Source: Flavisolibacter longurius (lineage in GTDB: Bacteria; Bacteroidota; Bacteroidia; Chitinophagales; Chitinophagaceae). From it: a stretch of DNA of 64,000 bases. The notes beneath the pieces were generated by a model. That model was not told where the DNA came from and searched no databases. It saw nothing but the letters and a program-made list of their open reading frames with translations. Made by a program: the position numbers and the translations under genes. Where the stretch lies: NCBI GenBank assembly GCA_013327885.1, contig JABUMY010000003.1:388679-452678 (forward strand). The letters run 5' to 3'. This document shows, one piece after another, positions 36,424-45,286 of the stretch; positions within the stretch are counted from its first letter, which is position 1, and each line of letters starts with the position of its first letter.

Positions 36424-36579
36424 ATGGCGCCAGAAGTTTTTGTTTTCAAAAAATCAAAAAGGCCGGGCAAGGAGGGCAATAATTCCCTTCTGAACAAGCC
36501 GGTGTTGAAAGTCCTGGAACCCTCGCCCCGCAAGCGTATGCCGGTTTCCGACGGCCGAAAATTTGTGCCGATGGAATAA
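36424..36579 (+). CDS. possible small basic protein, 51 aa
   Basis: A short frame divergent from uvsE, 36 bases from its start, encoding a lysine/arginine-rich peptide (starts MAPEVFVFKKSKRPG, ends GRKFVPME). The composition is protein-like and non-repetitive, but no family is recognised and there is no independent support. Confidence 0.35.
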   Translation: MAPEVFVFKKSKRPGKEGNNSLLNKPVLKVLEPSPRKRMPVSDGRKFVPME

Positions 36580-36656
36580 CAAAATATTTTGAAAATCAGC
36601 GCTTAAGAAGCCCGGTTTTTCAGTTGCCCTTTCTTATCTTTATGTCTCATCAAAAA

Positions 36657-36793
36657 AAAGGAGGTATTCATGAGTCTACAGCATATTCATGGGAAACCTT
36701 CGGTTGGTATCGCCTAACCGGGTTACTCTCATCAAAATATCTGGGCGCTAAAAGCGCAGGCAAATCCCGCCTATATGGCGGGGTTTCTTTTTT
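36657..36793 (+). ncRNA. structured leader or small RNA with a mini-ORF and terminator
   Basis: Reading rightward there is a strong AAGGAGG (36658-36664) and then a 15-codon ORF from the ATG at 36670 to the TAA at 36715. A CGGTT/AACCG stem (36701-36720) and a GGCGC/GCGC(C) stem near 36744-36758 follow, and then a terminator at 36766-36793. The transglutaminase gene starts 33 bases later. The layout is that of a transcription attenuator or an independent small RNA. It does not match a riboswitch class known to me. Confidence 0.4.
36766..36793 (+). terminator. terminator-like hairpin upstream of the transglutaminase gene
   Basis: Stem CCCGCC with GGCGGG around TATAT, followed by GTTTCTTTTTT. 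It sits between a mini-ORF leader and the ATG at 36827. Confidence 0.7.
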
Positions 36794-36826
36794 CCGTAAA
36801 TTAGAGATGCATTCAATTTTTCTGTG

Positions 36827-37846
36827 ATGATGAAATGGTGTGTTGCTTTCCTGGCTTGCTTTTTCTCATTTGCGCTTTCGGCGCAAAGGTCGGCGGCCAG
36901 TTTTGCTGCCATCGACTGGCAGGTACGATCGATCAATGCCGCAAGCCCCGATTCTCTCGCCTATCAACTTACTGCAGGCTATACCACGGACCTTGAAAAA
37001 GTAAGGGCCATCTATTCCTGGATCTGCCAGAACATTGCTTACAACAGTAATCTTTACAAACCGCTTTACCGGCGGCCGCCATTTATACAGGCGCCCATGG
37101 ATACCGTGTCGGAATGGAAGCCTGCCGACGAGATGGTGGCTCAAAAAGTTATGACGCGGCGCCTGGCCGTTTGCGATGGCTACTCCCGGCTCTTTAAAGT
37201 GCTGTGTACCTATGCCGGCCTGCAGGCAGAAGTGGTCAATGGCTACGTGCGGACAAACCTCGAACGGTCGGCAGACCGGTTCCGCACCAACCATACCTGG
37301 AATGTTGTGCGCATCGACAGTGCCTGGCACCTGCTGGACCTGACCTGGGCGGCGGGATACCTTACCTACAACGACGAGTTTGTAAAGCAGCAAAACGATT
37401 TTTATTTTTTGCCCAACCCGCAGGATTTTGTCCGCGACCATTTCCCGGAAGACCTGCGCTGGACCTTGCTGGCCGAACCGCCCACGCTGGCAGAATTCCG
37501 GCGGATGCCGTTCAAAGTGAAATCATACATCAAGTACGGCATCGAAGGCTATTCGCCGCGCAATGGTTTGGTGGAAGCAGCGGTGGGAGACACGCTTTAT
37601 TTTTCTCTGCGTTTGAAAGATGTAAAGCGGGCAAAGAAAACCTTTCCCGATCCATTTGCCGATACCACGCAATTTGCATTTTCACCACGCAGTGTTTTTA
37701 TCAAGCCCGAAAACGAAACCGACGGTGAGGTGTTTTATTCCCTGGTGGTGGATGCCAACACGCAGTGGGTTAACTTGCTGTTTAACGATGACGTGGTGCT
37801 GCGTTATAGCGTGCAGCACCGCCGGTCTGACCTGGCACAGAATTAG
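36827..37846 (+). CDS. secreted transglutaminase-like protein
   Basis: A 339-residue secreted protein with a signal peptide (about 1-20, ending LSAQ). The transglutaminase-like cysteine protease fold is shown by Cys in AVCDGYSRLFKVL, His in NHTWNVVRI and Asp in WHLLDLTWAAGY, the expected Cys-His-Asp triad. The C-terminal 130 residues look like beta-rich all-new structure of unknown role. It could process or crosslink envelope proteins or wall peptides. The ATG at 36827 is preferred to the GTG directly before it. A structured leader precedes the gene. Confidence 0.85.
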   Translation: MMKWCVAFLACFFSFALSAQRSAASFAAIDWQVRSINAASPDSLAYQLTAGYTTDLEKVRAIYSWICQNIAYNSNLYKPLYRRPPFIQAPMDTVSEWKPADEMVAQKVMTRRLAVCDGYSRLFKVLCTYAGLQAEVVNGYVRTNLERSADRFRTNHTWNVVRIDSAWHLLDLTWAAGYLTYNDEFVKQQNDFYFLPNPQDFVRDHFPEDLRWTLLAEPPTLAEFRRMPFKVKSYIKYGIEGYSPRNGLVEAAVGDTLYFSLRLKDVKRAKKTFPDPFADTTQFAFSPRSVFIKPENETDGEVFYSLVVDANTQWVNLLFNDDVVLRYSVQHRRSDLAQN

Positions 37847-37942
37847 GCAAAAAAAGATTGTTTGGAAATTTAGAATTTTGAAATGGATTGGGGTGAATGA
37901 AATTCGTTTGTTGGTGAGGGATGGTTTTTCGCCTGTGCCGCT

Positions 37943-38041
37943 GTTCGACCCCATCCGGGGTCGTGTTCATTTATGCCTTTATAACCCCGGTTTCCCCCAG
38001 GGCTATTGACAGGTGGCGCCTTCGGGGCCTAAGCCTGACCT
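37943..38041 (+). repeat. dispersed three-hairpin intergenic element, copy B
   Basis: Homologous, in opposite orientation, to 13153-13250. Hairpin 1 is GACCCC-atcc-GGGGTC (37946-37961 region), hairpin 2 centres on AACCCCGG-tttc, and hairpin 3 is GGCGCC-ttcg-GGGGCC (about 38015-38030). The linker GGCTATTGACAGGTGGC is shared. It occupies the convergent gap between the transglutaminase gene and the S9 peptidase. Confidence 0.75.
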
Positions 38042-38154
38042 CATCTTATCGCAATAGACTTTTCTGAATTTACGTTTACCCCTGAGGGAAATCTGATCTT
38101 TCCCAATTTATTACAAACAAGCAGTTGGGAATCCAAAAACATATCCGGTACCAT

Positions 38155-38189
38155 ACTCACCACTCACCATTCACCACTGACCACTCACG
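38155..38189. repeat. heptamer array, ACTCACC family
   Basis: Five 7-base units (ACTCACC twice, ATTCACC, ACTGACC, ACTCACG) run into the stop codon of the S9 peptidase at 38185. The reverse-complement family appears at 49101-49121. Confidence 0.8.
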
Positions 38190-40338
38190 GCCTTATCCAA
38201 CGTTGGAAAAACTCGTAGGTCCGCAGCATCTGGTCGATGCGCTGGCGGTTGTCGCCGGTACGGGTGATCTCATGCGTGGCACCCGGGTGACGCACATATT
38301 CCACAGGACGGTTCAGCACTTTCAGGCTTCGGTACAGTACCTCGCTTTGCACAAAACCTGTCCGGCGGTCGTTGTCGCCATGAAAGATGATAAAAGGCGT
38401 GGTTATGTTTTGTACATAATTGATGGGCGATTCTCTTTGCAGCACAGTCCTAACAGCCGGCTCCCAGGGATAGCCGCCAAAATACCGCGGCACCAGTCGC
38501 CAGGCATTGCCTTCGCCAAAAAATGTGGCCAGGTCGTAAACGCCACGCTGGGCGCAGGCGGCTTTAAAACGTTTGTCGTGGCTGATGATCCACGCCGTGA
38601 GGTATCCGGCATAAGAGCCGCCGGTGATGGCCAGCTTTGCCGTATCGGCCCAGCCTTCGGCAACGGCGCCGTCCAGCGCCGTTAATACGTCGGCCGAAGG
38701 GCCTGCTCCCCAGTCGTTGATATTGCCGCGTAAAAAATCGGTTCCGTAACCGCCCGAACCGCGGGGATTGCTGTACACCACACCATAGCCTTTGGCGGCA
38801 AAAAACTGGAACTCGTGCCACATGCTCGCTTCACCTGGTCCCCACATAGCCGAAGGCCCGCCATGGATTTCCAACACAACCGGGTATTTTTTGCGGGCTT
38901 CGAACGTTGTTGGCTTCATTACCCAGTATTCCACGGTTTGGCCCTTGTTGTTGACAAAGGTTTTTTTCTCGGGAAAGGAAAGCTTTTTCGACTGCACCCA
39001 ATTGTTGAAATCAGTCAGGCGGGCCGTTTCCTTCAGGGCAGCATCGCCAAAATAAACCTCCGATGGGTTGGCAACTTCAGTTTTGGTAAAAAGGATTCCA
39101 TTCCGGCTGAGGCCAAAAGAGCTTATACCGGCAGCAAAGGGCGAAAGCTGTTCTACTTTTTTGGTAGCGATAGTTAAGCGGTACAGCGGCGAACCACCGT
39201 TGCTTTGCGCGGTGAAATAAAGGGATTTTTCATCGGCGCTCCAGGTCAAACCGCTCTTATTGCGATCGAACGGGATTGTGATTGCATCGGATTCTTTTCC
39301 ATCCAGCGGCATAATGGCCAGCGAGGGTACATCCACTTCGATGGTGCCATACTGGTAGGCCATCCATTTGCCCGATGGCGAAATGGTGGCACCGCTGTAA
39401 GACATACCTTTTTTTCCCAGCAGCAACCTTAGATTTTTGCCATCGGCATCCGCCATATAAATTTCACTTTCCAGTGTGCGGTCGGGATGCTCCAGCGAAT
39501 CCATGCGGGCACCCAGCACCAGGCGTTTGCCGTCAGGCGTAAACTCTACGGCGTTGTACCGGGCAAAACCAGTAAGAATTGGTTTTGGTTGTGCGGCCGG
39601 TTTTACCTCGATGGTATAAAACTGCGCAAAGCTCATGTTGCTGCTGATATTGGCCTCGTCCTGGAAGTTGAGCTTGTTCAATACCGTAGCTTTGCCATCG
39701 GCTTCGTTGCCTAATAAATAAGCTCTTACCTGGTCTATGTTCCCGTTTGGATTGGGCCGGCTACCCGCTGCTCTTTTTACATCGGCCGTGGTAAGCCCCG
39801 GCTTTTCCAGGGGCCAGATGGGAAAATTGCCGGCAGGATTCAGGAGCGAATCTTTCAGGAGGTCTTTAAAGGAAACAGAAGAAGTGAAGAGAATGCGGGT
39901 GCCATCAGGCGACCATTTTGGATTGGCCGCACCGCGACTGCCGGTTGTCAGTTGCCAGGCTTCTCCGCCGTTGAGCGGAAGTATAAAAATTTGCGGCCTG
40001 CCTTCTGCGGTACGTACAAAGGCCAACTGGCTTCCATCGGGGCTCCAGGCAGGGGAGGAGGCCGATTCCCTAGCATGTGTCAACTGCAACGGTTTGGCAC
40101 CTTTTGCCAGGTCGACGGAATAGATCTGTGTAAGGTAGCGGTAGTCAAGTTTGGAAGTGGGCAGAGGTTCGATGGAAGTGACGGTGAACGCTGCCTTGCT
40201 GCCGTCTTTCGTTACTGTTATGTTACCAGCGGTTTTTATTTTCAACAGATCGGTAACTTCAATAAGACCGTTTCCGTTTTGTGCAAAGAGAAGCAGGGTG
40301 CAGAAAGAGCAAAGGATAACCAGCGTAAATTTTTTCAT
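38185..40338 (-). CDS. S9 family serine peptidase (acylaminoacyl/dipeptidyl type), copy 1
   Basis: A 717-residue secreted peptidase with a signal peptide at the start chosen (MKKFTLVILCSFCTLLLFAQ, 40338). The first 450 residues form a WD40-like beta propeller (SPAWSPDGSQLAFVR, NPKWSPDGTRILF). The alpha/beta hydrolase domain has the nucleophile in GGSYAGYLTAW, an Asp in HGDNDRRTGFVQ and the His in HPGATHEI, a complete triad. It should cleave peptides in the periplasm. A second S9 peptidase lies directly upstream on the same strand, 62 bases away. Confidence 0.93.
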   Translation of the reverse strand: MKKFTLVILCSFCTLLLFAQNGNGLIEVTDLLKIKTAGNITVTKDGSKAAFTVTSIEPLPTSKLDYRYLTQIYSVDLAKGAKPLQLTHARESASSPAWSPDGSQLAFVRTAEGRPQIFILPLNGGEAWQLTTGSRGAANPKWSPDGTRILFTSSVSFKDLLKDSLLNPAGNFPIWPLEKPGLTTADVKRAAGSRPNPNGNIDQVRAYLLGNEADGKATVLNKLNFQDEANISSNMSFAQFYTIEVKPAAQPKPILTGFARYNAVEFTPDGKRLVLGARMDSLEHPDRTLESEIYMADADGKNLRLLLGKKGMSYSGATISPSGKWMAYQYGTIEVDVPSLAIMPLDGKESDAITIPFDRNKSGLTWSADEKSLYFTAQSNGGSPLYRLTIATKKVEQLSPFAAGISSFGLSRNGILFTKTEVANPSEVYFGDAALKETARLTDFNNWVQSKKLSFPEKKTFVNNKGQTVEYWVMKPTTFEARKKYPVVLEIHGGPSAMWGPGEASMWHEFQFFAAKGYGVVYSNPRGSGGYGTDFLRGNINDWGAGPSADVLTALDGAVAEGWADTAKLAITGGSYAGYLTAWIISHDKRFKAACAQRGVYDLATFFGEGNAWRLVPRYFGGYPWEPAVRTVLQRESPINYVQNITTPFIIFHGDNDRRTGFVQSEVLYRSLKVLNRPVEYVRHPGATHEITRTGDNRQRIDQMLRTYEFFQRWIRP

Positions 40339-40400
40339 GAAGGAGAATTGTTTAGAGCCGTCAAAGGGCAAAAGGTAAAGTTGAGGTTTCTGTCTTGAAT

Positions 40401-42317
40401 CTACATTGCTTTTACTGGCATGGTTTCCTGCAGCCATTTATAAAATTCGCGTTGCCAGACCAGGGCATTCTGGGGTTTAAGGATCCAATGATTTTCATCG
40501 GGGAAATAAAGCAGTTTGCTTTTTAACCCTCTTGTTTGCGCCGCATGAAACGCCTGCAAACCCTGTTCGATGGGCACACGAAAATCCTTTCCGCCCTGGA
40601 TGATCAGGATCGGTTTATTCCATTTGTCCACATGGTTGATGGGATTGAATTCATTGAATGTTTTTTGCGCCACCTTGTTGTCCTTTTCCCAATAGTTGCC
40701 GCCAAAATCCCAGTTGGTAAACCAAAGTTCTTCGGTAGTACCGGCCATGCTGCGGGTGTCGTAAATGCCGTCGTGGGCAATAAAGGTCTGGAAGCGGTTT
40801 TCGTGTATGCCTGCCAGGTAGAAGGCAGAGTAACCGCCATACGAAGCACCTACGCAACCGCGACGGTCATTGTCAACAAAGGGCTCTTTGCTGACGGCGT
40901 CAATGGCGGCTAAATAATCTTTCATGACCTGCCCGCCCCAGTCGCCGCTGATCTGCTCATTCCACTGCCGGCCGTGCCCGTACATACCCCGGCGGTTGGG
41001 TGCCACCACGATATAGCCCTGCGCCGCCATCAACTGGAAGTTCCAGCGGAAAGAATAGGTTTGGGTCAACGGCGATTGCGGCCCGCCCTGACAATACAGC
41101 AGCGTGGGGTATTTTTTTGCGGGATCAAAGTTGGGGGGATAAATTACCCAAACCACCATCTGCTTGTCATCGCTGGTTGGCACCAGCCTTTTTTCCACTT
41201 TGCTCATCGCCAGCTTTGCATAGGTAGCATCGTTGACATGGGTAAGTTGGGTCATCTTGCCACTCATGTCAACAGTGTAGAGTTCAGCAGCATGGTTCAT
41301 ATCGGTGCGTCTTACTATCAGCGTTTTGCCGGCCTGTCCCACAATGCCGGCCACATCAAAATCGCCGGACGTAATTTGCTCTATTACCGGCTTTGCCGAT
41401 TGAAGATTGTCGATGACGAAGAGGTGCTTGGCGCCACCAACTGCTGCGTTGAAAAAGATGCGTTTGCCGTCTTCGCTCCAGACAAAACTTTCTACGGAAT
41501 TGTCCCAATTTTCCGTAAGGTTTTTGTGCCCACTGGTGGTTTTTAAGAGGATGTCCTGTTTGTCCGCTTCAAAGCCATCGCGGCCCATGCTCAGCCAGGC
41601 CAGTTCTCCCGTTTTGGAAAAGGAAGGCGCTATGTCGTAACCCGGCAAACCTTCAGTTAGGTTAGTGGTCTGGCCGGTTTGCAGGTCGTAGCGAAAAATA
41701 TCGGTATTGGTGCTTATGGCATAGTTTGTTCCGTAGGCTGCCTTGGTAACATAAAGCACAGCTTTGCTATCGGGCGACCAGATAAAGTCCTCGTCACCGC
41801 CAAAAGGTTTTTGCGGCGTATCGTAGGGAAGGTCTTTCATAATGTCGATGCCCTTGCCCGGTTTGCCATTCTGCATCGGGTGAACAAATACATGGCTGTA
41901 TTGGCCGTCTTCCCATTCGTCCCAATGCCGGTAGCCAAGGCTGCTGTAGATCTGCACGTTGGACTTGTCCAGTTCGGGGTAATGATCCTTGCCTGCCACC
42001 GGTTGCAATTTTACTTCTTTTGCGGTGAGTTTGTGTTTACCGTCGGGTGAGATCCTGTTGTCTTCTAAAATGCCTTCCGTCGTTTCCAGTTTTTTTACTC
42101 GTTTGTCAGACAGGTTGACCAGGAACGTTTGTTTGTTGCTCTTATTGGCCGCAACATCCGGCGTACTAACGGTGTACACAACTGCTTTTTTATCTTTTGT
42201 CAGGCCAAGGGCCGAAACCCTTCCCAACTGCCAGAGCATTTCCGGCGTCAGCTTTTCCTGTGCCTGCATATGAATAGAAATAACGTAACTAATAAAGAAC
42301 AAGGAAGCCTTTTTCAT
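40401..42317 (-). CDS. S9 family serine peptidase, copy 2
   Basis: A 638-residue secreted peptidase with a signal peptide (MKKASLFFISYVISIHMQAQ; start at 42317). It has a beta propeller and a hydrolase domain with GASYGGYSAFYL (nucleophile), GGKDFRVPIEQG (Asp) and FPDENHWI (His). It is only distantly like its neighbour, so this is not a recent duplication. Together the two probably form a peptide-degrading unit in the periplasm. A terminator stands upstream of the gene, separating it from the small membrane protein. Confidence 0.93.
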   Translation of the reverse strand: MKKASLFFISYVISIHMQAQEKLTPEMLWQLGRVSALGLTKDKKAVVYTVSTPDVAANKSNKQTFLVNLSDKRVKKLETTEGILEDNRISPDGKHKLTAKEVKLQPVAGKDHYPELDKSNVQIYSSLGYRHWDEWEDGQYSHVFVHPMQNGKPGKGIDIMKDLPYDTPQKPFGGDEDFIWSPDSKAVLYVTKAAYGTNYAISTNTDIFRYDLQTGQTTNLTEGLPGYDIAPSFSKTGELAWLSMGRDGFEADKQDILLKTTSGHKNLTENWDNSVESFVWSEDGKRIFFNAAVGGAKHLFVIDNLQSAKPVIEQITSGDFDVAGIVGQAGKTLIVRRTDMNHAAELYTVDMSGKMTQLTHVNDATYAKLAMSKVEKRLVPTSDDKQMVVWVIYPPNFDPAKKYPTLLYCQGGPQSPLTQTYSFRWNFQLMAAQGYIVVAPNRRGMYGHGRQWNEQISGDWGGQVMKDYLAAIDAVSKEPFVDNDRRGCVGASYGGYSAFYLAGIHENRFQTFIAHDGIYDTRSMAGTTEELWFTNWDFGGNYWEKDNKVAQKTFNEFNPINHVDKWNKPILIIQGGKDFRVPIEQGLQAFHAAQTRGLKSKLLYFPDENHWILKPQNALVWQREFYKWLQETMPVKAM

Positions 42318-42373
42318 GACAAACAATTTGCAAGGGGAAGGTAGGAAATTAACCCTCGCATGCCACCAAACAA

Positions 42374-42400
42374 AAAAGCTACGAATCCCTCGTAGCTTTT
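42374..42400 (-). terminator. terminator of the small membrane protein gene
   Basis: A perfect 10-base stem (AAAAGCTACG with CGTAGCTTTT) and 7-base loop; on the minus strand it continues into a T run. It separates the small membrane protein gene from the peptidase pair. Confidence 0.8.
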
Positions 42401-42422
42401 GCTGCATGATTTCTACTCCTTG

Positions 42423-42728
42423 CTAGTTGGAAGCGCCGTGGTCCCGCTCAACGGTTTTGGAAACACGAACGGTATCCCTGCCGCGGTTGCTCAGCAGCGC
42501 CACCAGCAACAGGATAAACACGGCGGCACCAACGATCCAAACCCATGGCGAAGTATACCAGTTTCCCATCTCATTGTTGGATACGGTAACCGTTGTTTTT
42601 TTGGTTGAAGTTGTGGTGGTTTCGCCGCCACCGCTTTCTTCCTGTGCCCATAACACCAGGCTGAAAAGGCTAAGAAAAAGCATAACGATAAAAGGCTTCC
42701 AGGCAAACAATTGAACAGGCTGTTTCAT
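42423..42728 (-). CDS. small membrane protein with signal peptide
   Basis: A 101-residue protein. It has an N-terminal hydrophobic segment that looks like a signal peptide (residues about 12-28, ending LWAQ), a Gly/Thr/Ser-rich spacer, and a C-terminal membrane span (WVWIVGAAVFILLLVALL). A short basic/acidic tail follows (SNRGRDTVRVSKTVERD). No family recognised. It is followed by its own terminator and is probably a single-gene unit. Confidence 0.65.
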   Translation of the reverse strand: MKQPVQLFAWKPFIVMLFLSLFSLVLWAQEESGGGETTTTSTKKTTVTVSNNEMGNWYTSPWVWIVGAAVFILLLVALLSNRGRDTVRVSKTVERDHGASN

Positions 42729-42959
42729 AACGTCAAAATTTTTTGTTTCATAAATGCACGTGTTCTAGCATGTTCAACAATTGCGCCATCAGGAACAACG
42801 AAGGCCGAACAGAAAGCGTATATGTCTTGCATAGATGGCCCTGCTTCGATTGTGGTTTTTTCTGCACTAGTCGTGGCCCCTCCTGTTGATCCTGCCCTTT
42901 TTTTTGTTTGGCAGGAAAGTTGAATCATTACAAACACATTAAAACAAATGGAGGATTTT

Positions 42960-43232
42960 ATGGCAACACAAGAGGATACAGTAAGAACAGTAAGGACAGG
43001 ACGTAAGAATGCTGAACACACAGAAGGTCCTGTTGCATCTGCCATTGAGGAGCAAACTGCTAAGCTCCCTTCTGATTTATTTCTTTGGTTAGGGATTGGT
43101 TCCATGGTCGTATCGGCTGCGTTCCAGATTGCCGGCCAAAAGAAGGTCAGCAACTTTATTGGCCACTGGCCTGTGAATTTCCTGGTGCTGGGCTTGTACA
43201 ACAAGCTGGTGAAACTGGAAGGACACGATTAA
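42960..43232 (+). CDS. small membrane-associated protein
   Basis: A 90-residue protein with a polar N-terminus and two hydrophobic stretches near the C-terminal half (LFLWLGIGSMVVSAAFQIAG and FIGHWPVNFLVLGLYNKLV). A GGAGG at 42950-42954 sits five bases before the ATG at 42960, so this start is chosen over an ATG four codons earlier that overlaps the ribosome site. It is divergent from the preceding small protein and ended by a strong terminator. Function unknown. Confidence 0.65.
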   Translation: MATQEDTVRTVRTGRKNAEHTEGPVASAIEEQTAKLPSDLFLWLGIGSMVVSAAFQIAGQKKVSNFIGHWPVNFLVLGLYNKLVKLEGHD

Positions 43233-43247
43233 GCAGTAAAAACACCG

Positions 43248-43292
43248 GCTAACAGGTGACAGCAGTAAAAAGATGTCACCTGTTAGCTATTT
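43248..43292 (+). terminator. terminator of the small membrane-associated gene
   Basis: A perfect 14-base stem (43248-43261 with 43274-43287) and a 12-base loop, followed by ATTTTT. Confidence 0.88.
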
Positions 43293-43348
43293 TTATGCGC
43301 AGTAACGAATGATGCTTAGCCGGCGCAACCTATTTTTTCTTACCAAAA

Positions 43349-43380
43349 TAAAGAAAGGCAACAGTGATCCTGTTGCCTTT
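43349..43380 (-). terminator. terminator of the metallophosphoesterase gene
   Basis: A perfect 11-base stem (AAAGGCAACAG with CTGTTGCCTTT) and 5-base loop. On the minus strand it is followed by a T-rich tract. Confidence 0.75.
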
Positions 43381-43406
43381 TCAATACATTCCAATTGCTG
43401 CAGTAT

Positions 43407-44177
43407 TTATACTTCCAGTAAAAAATAAGGTTCCGGCAAACCTGCTTTTACCAAAATTGGTTTTGCCACATTGTAAACCTTGATGCCTTTGGCGGTTGTT
43501 CCTTCCAGCTTGCCGGCGTGTGCATGCCCGTGAAAGGCTGCTGCTACGCCTCTTCTTTCCAGCGGCTCCGCTAAACGCGAAGAACCAAGAAAAGGATAGA
43601 TCACTTCGGGTTCGCCCTGGATGGTTTCGGCAATTGGGGCATAATGCAAAATGGCCACTTTGCGAATGCCTTCGTTTTCCTGCTCCAGGCGGGCCAGTGC
43701 CCGGTCTAGGTGGAGCGCCTCATCTACGGCTTCCTGTACAAATGCCTTCATGGCGCCTTCGCCAAACATAGAGAGCATGTGGTTGTCGAACCCCCCGCCG
43801 AAACCCTTGATGCCTGCAAAGCCAACTCCTTTGATGATCACCGCTTCACCATCAAGCACATGTACGTTATCGCTTTGCAAAATGCGGCGGATCAGTTTGT
43901 GCCGGCCTTTTTCGTAATCGTGATTTCCCAGTACACAAACCACGGGAATAGTGCAGGCTTTTAATTCATCGCAAAGTACCTGCGCTTCGCCTTCGTCGCC
44001 AGTGTCGGTAAGGTCGCCACCAATAAGGAGCACATCTGCATGCTGCGAGATGTGCTTGAAATAATCAATCCATTTTCCTTTGTCGTTTTCGCGGATGTGA
44101 ATATCCGCTACCGCTGCAATCTTAACCTTACCGTTTTCGGTAGTATTTGTACCTGTCTTTGTGTTTTCCAGATCCAT
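43407..44177 (-). CDS. metallophosphoesterase
   Basis: A 256-residue calcineurin-like phosphoesterase. Metal-site motifs in order: ADIHIREN, GGDLTDTGDEGE, LGNHDYEKG, HYAPIAET and FHGHAHAG, so the dimetal centre is complete. The substrate could be a nucleotide, a phosphodiester or a protein; nothing nearby resolves this. No signal peptide, so it is cytoplasmic. It ends at a terminator and lies 40 bases from the next gene upstream on the same strand. Confidence 0.88.
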   Translation of the reverse strand: MDLENTKTGTNTTENGKVKIAAVADIHIRENDKGKWIDYFKHISQHADVLLIGGDLTDTGDEGEAQVLCDELKACTIPVVCVLGNHDYEKGRHKLIRRILQSDNVHVLDGEAVIIKGVGFAGIKGFGGGFDNHMLSMFGEGAMKAFVQEAVDEALHLDRALARLEQENEGIRKVAILHYAPIAETIQGEPEVIYPFLGSSRLAEPLERRGVAAAFHGHAHAGKLEGTTAKGIKVYNVAKPILVKAGLPEPYFLLEV

Positions 44178-44217
44178 TCACTCGCAATTTGGTTAGTGCT
44201 GAAACCTTTTCAGCGCA

Positions 44218-44961
44218 TTAGATGGTTGTGATCGTACAACTCTTGTAGTTCCATTCTTTGATATCGATCTCGTACTGTGTATTATCAATGATCGGGCCGC
44301 GGCAAACCTTTTCAAACGGTGCCGGCAGGTCGTACTGTTCTTTTGCCCGTTTGATCAGTTCCTGGAAAAGCCATTCCGGGATAATGTCGCGGTACTCGGA
44401 CGGGTACACAAACTGGAACTGCAGCAACTGCATCAGCAGGAGATGCCAGTGCGGGTCGATGCGGGAAAGAAGCCGCTTCCAGTTGATCTCTTTTCCGTGG
44501 CGAAGAATAATGTGGTTGATGTCGGAGCCGTCGAAACGTTCGCGGTTCTGTACATACAGCTTGCACCAAATCAGTTCTTCTGCAGGAATTATCTTCACGG
44601 GAACACCGTACACCAGCGAATCGGGAGCATTGTCGTACCACTGGTCATCCACAATGCAGATATTGTTCACGGTGCTGAAGATAATGTCGATATAATGATC
44701 GTCGCGGTGCACTTTGGCCAGCCAGCGTACATCATACATCTGTGTTTCATAACCATGTTCGGCAAACAATTTCAGGATGGTGGGATATTCGGACGGCTTG
44801 CAAAAAATATCCATATCCTTTGTATCGCGGGAGATACCGGTATAATGGTAAAACGCAAAGCCTCCACCCATCAGGAAGGGCGTATTGGTTTCTTTTAGTA
44901 ATTCCAGCGATGCCGTATAAAAATCGACAGCACCTGTTCTTGGCTCCACTACTTTCAGCAT
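44218..44961 (-). CDS. nucleotidyltransferase-fold protein
   Basis: A 247-residue protein. The N-terminal region resembles minimal nucleotidyltransferase folds (FLMGGGFAFYHYTGISRDTKDMDIFCK: glycine motif, Arg, then the Asp pair in KDMDIF). An HYIDIIFSTVNN strand supplies a third acidic residue. The C-terminal half is helical. Such proteins occur both as housekeeping enzymes and as antitoxin-linked (AbiEii-like) proteins, but no partner toxin or antitoxin gene is adjacent. The start at 44961 is preferred over a longer frame. Confidence 0.7.
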   Translation of the reverse strand: MLKVVEPRTGAVDFYTASLELLKETNTPFLMGGGFAFYHYTGISRDTKDMDIFCKPSEYPTILKLFAEHGYETQMYDVRWLAKVHRDDHYIDIIFSTVNNICIVDDQWYDNAPDSLVYGVPVKIIPAEELIWCKLYVQNRERFDGSDINHIILRHGKEINWKRLLSRIDPHWHLLLMQLLQFQFVYPSEYRDIIPEWLFQELIKRAKEQYDLPAPFEKVCRGPIIDNTQYEIDIKEWNYKSCTITTI

Positions 44962-45286
44962 ACTTATTTTTTCGAAATAAAGGCCTTGCGGCGAAAAGGG
45001 TTTACCCTTTAAAAGAATAAATAAATGTGCCAATATGCGGCTGGTGCAGCCATTATAATTTCTTTTTTATGGCTGCAGCAATACCTTAACAGTTTGCCCT
45101 TCGGCAAATGTTGTTTTGGAGGAGAAACGGTGCCATTCTTTCCCCATTATTCACGTTAGATGCTTAAAGATTTGAGAGTCTATTGGGAAGTAATACTTGC
45201 TGTTGAAATTTGGATGTGTTACGGAAACAATATCAGTTCGAAAAAACTGAAAAATTTCCGGCTAATTATTCTTTATAAAATGGCTG
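44962..45286. other. intergenic, nothing recognisable
   Basis: About 325 bases between the nucleotidyltransferase-like gene and the DUF4251 gene, both on the minus strand. It presumably holds the promoter of the former. No repeat, hairpin or gene was recognised. Confidence 0.4.
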
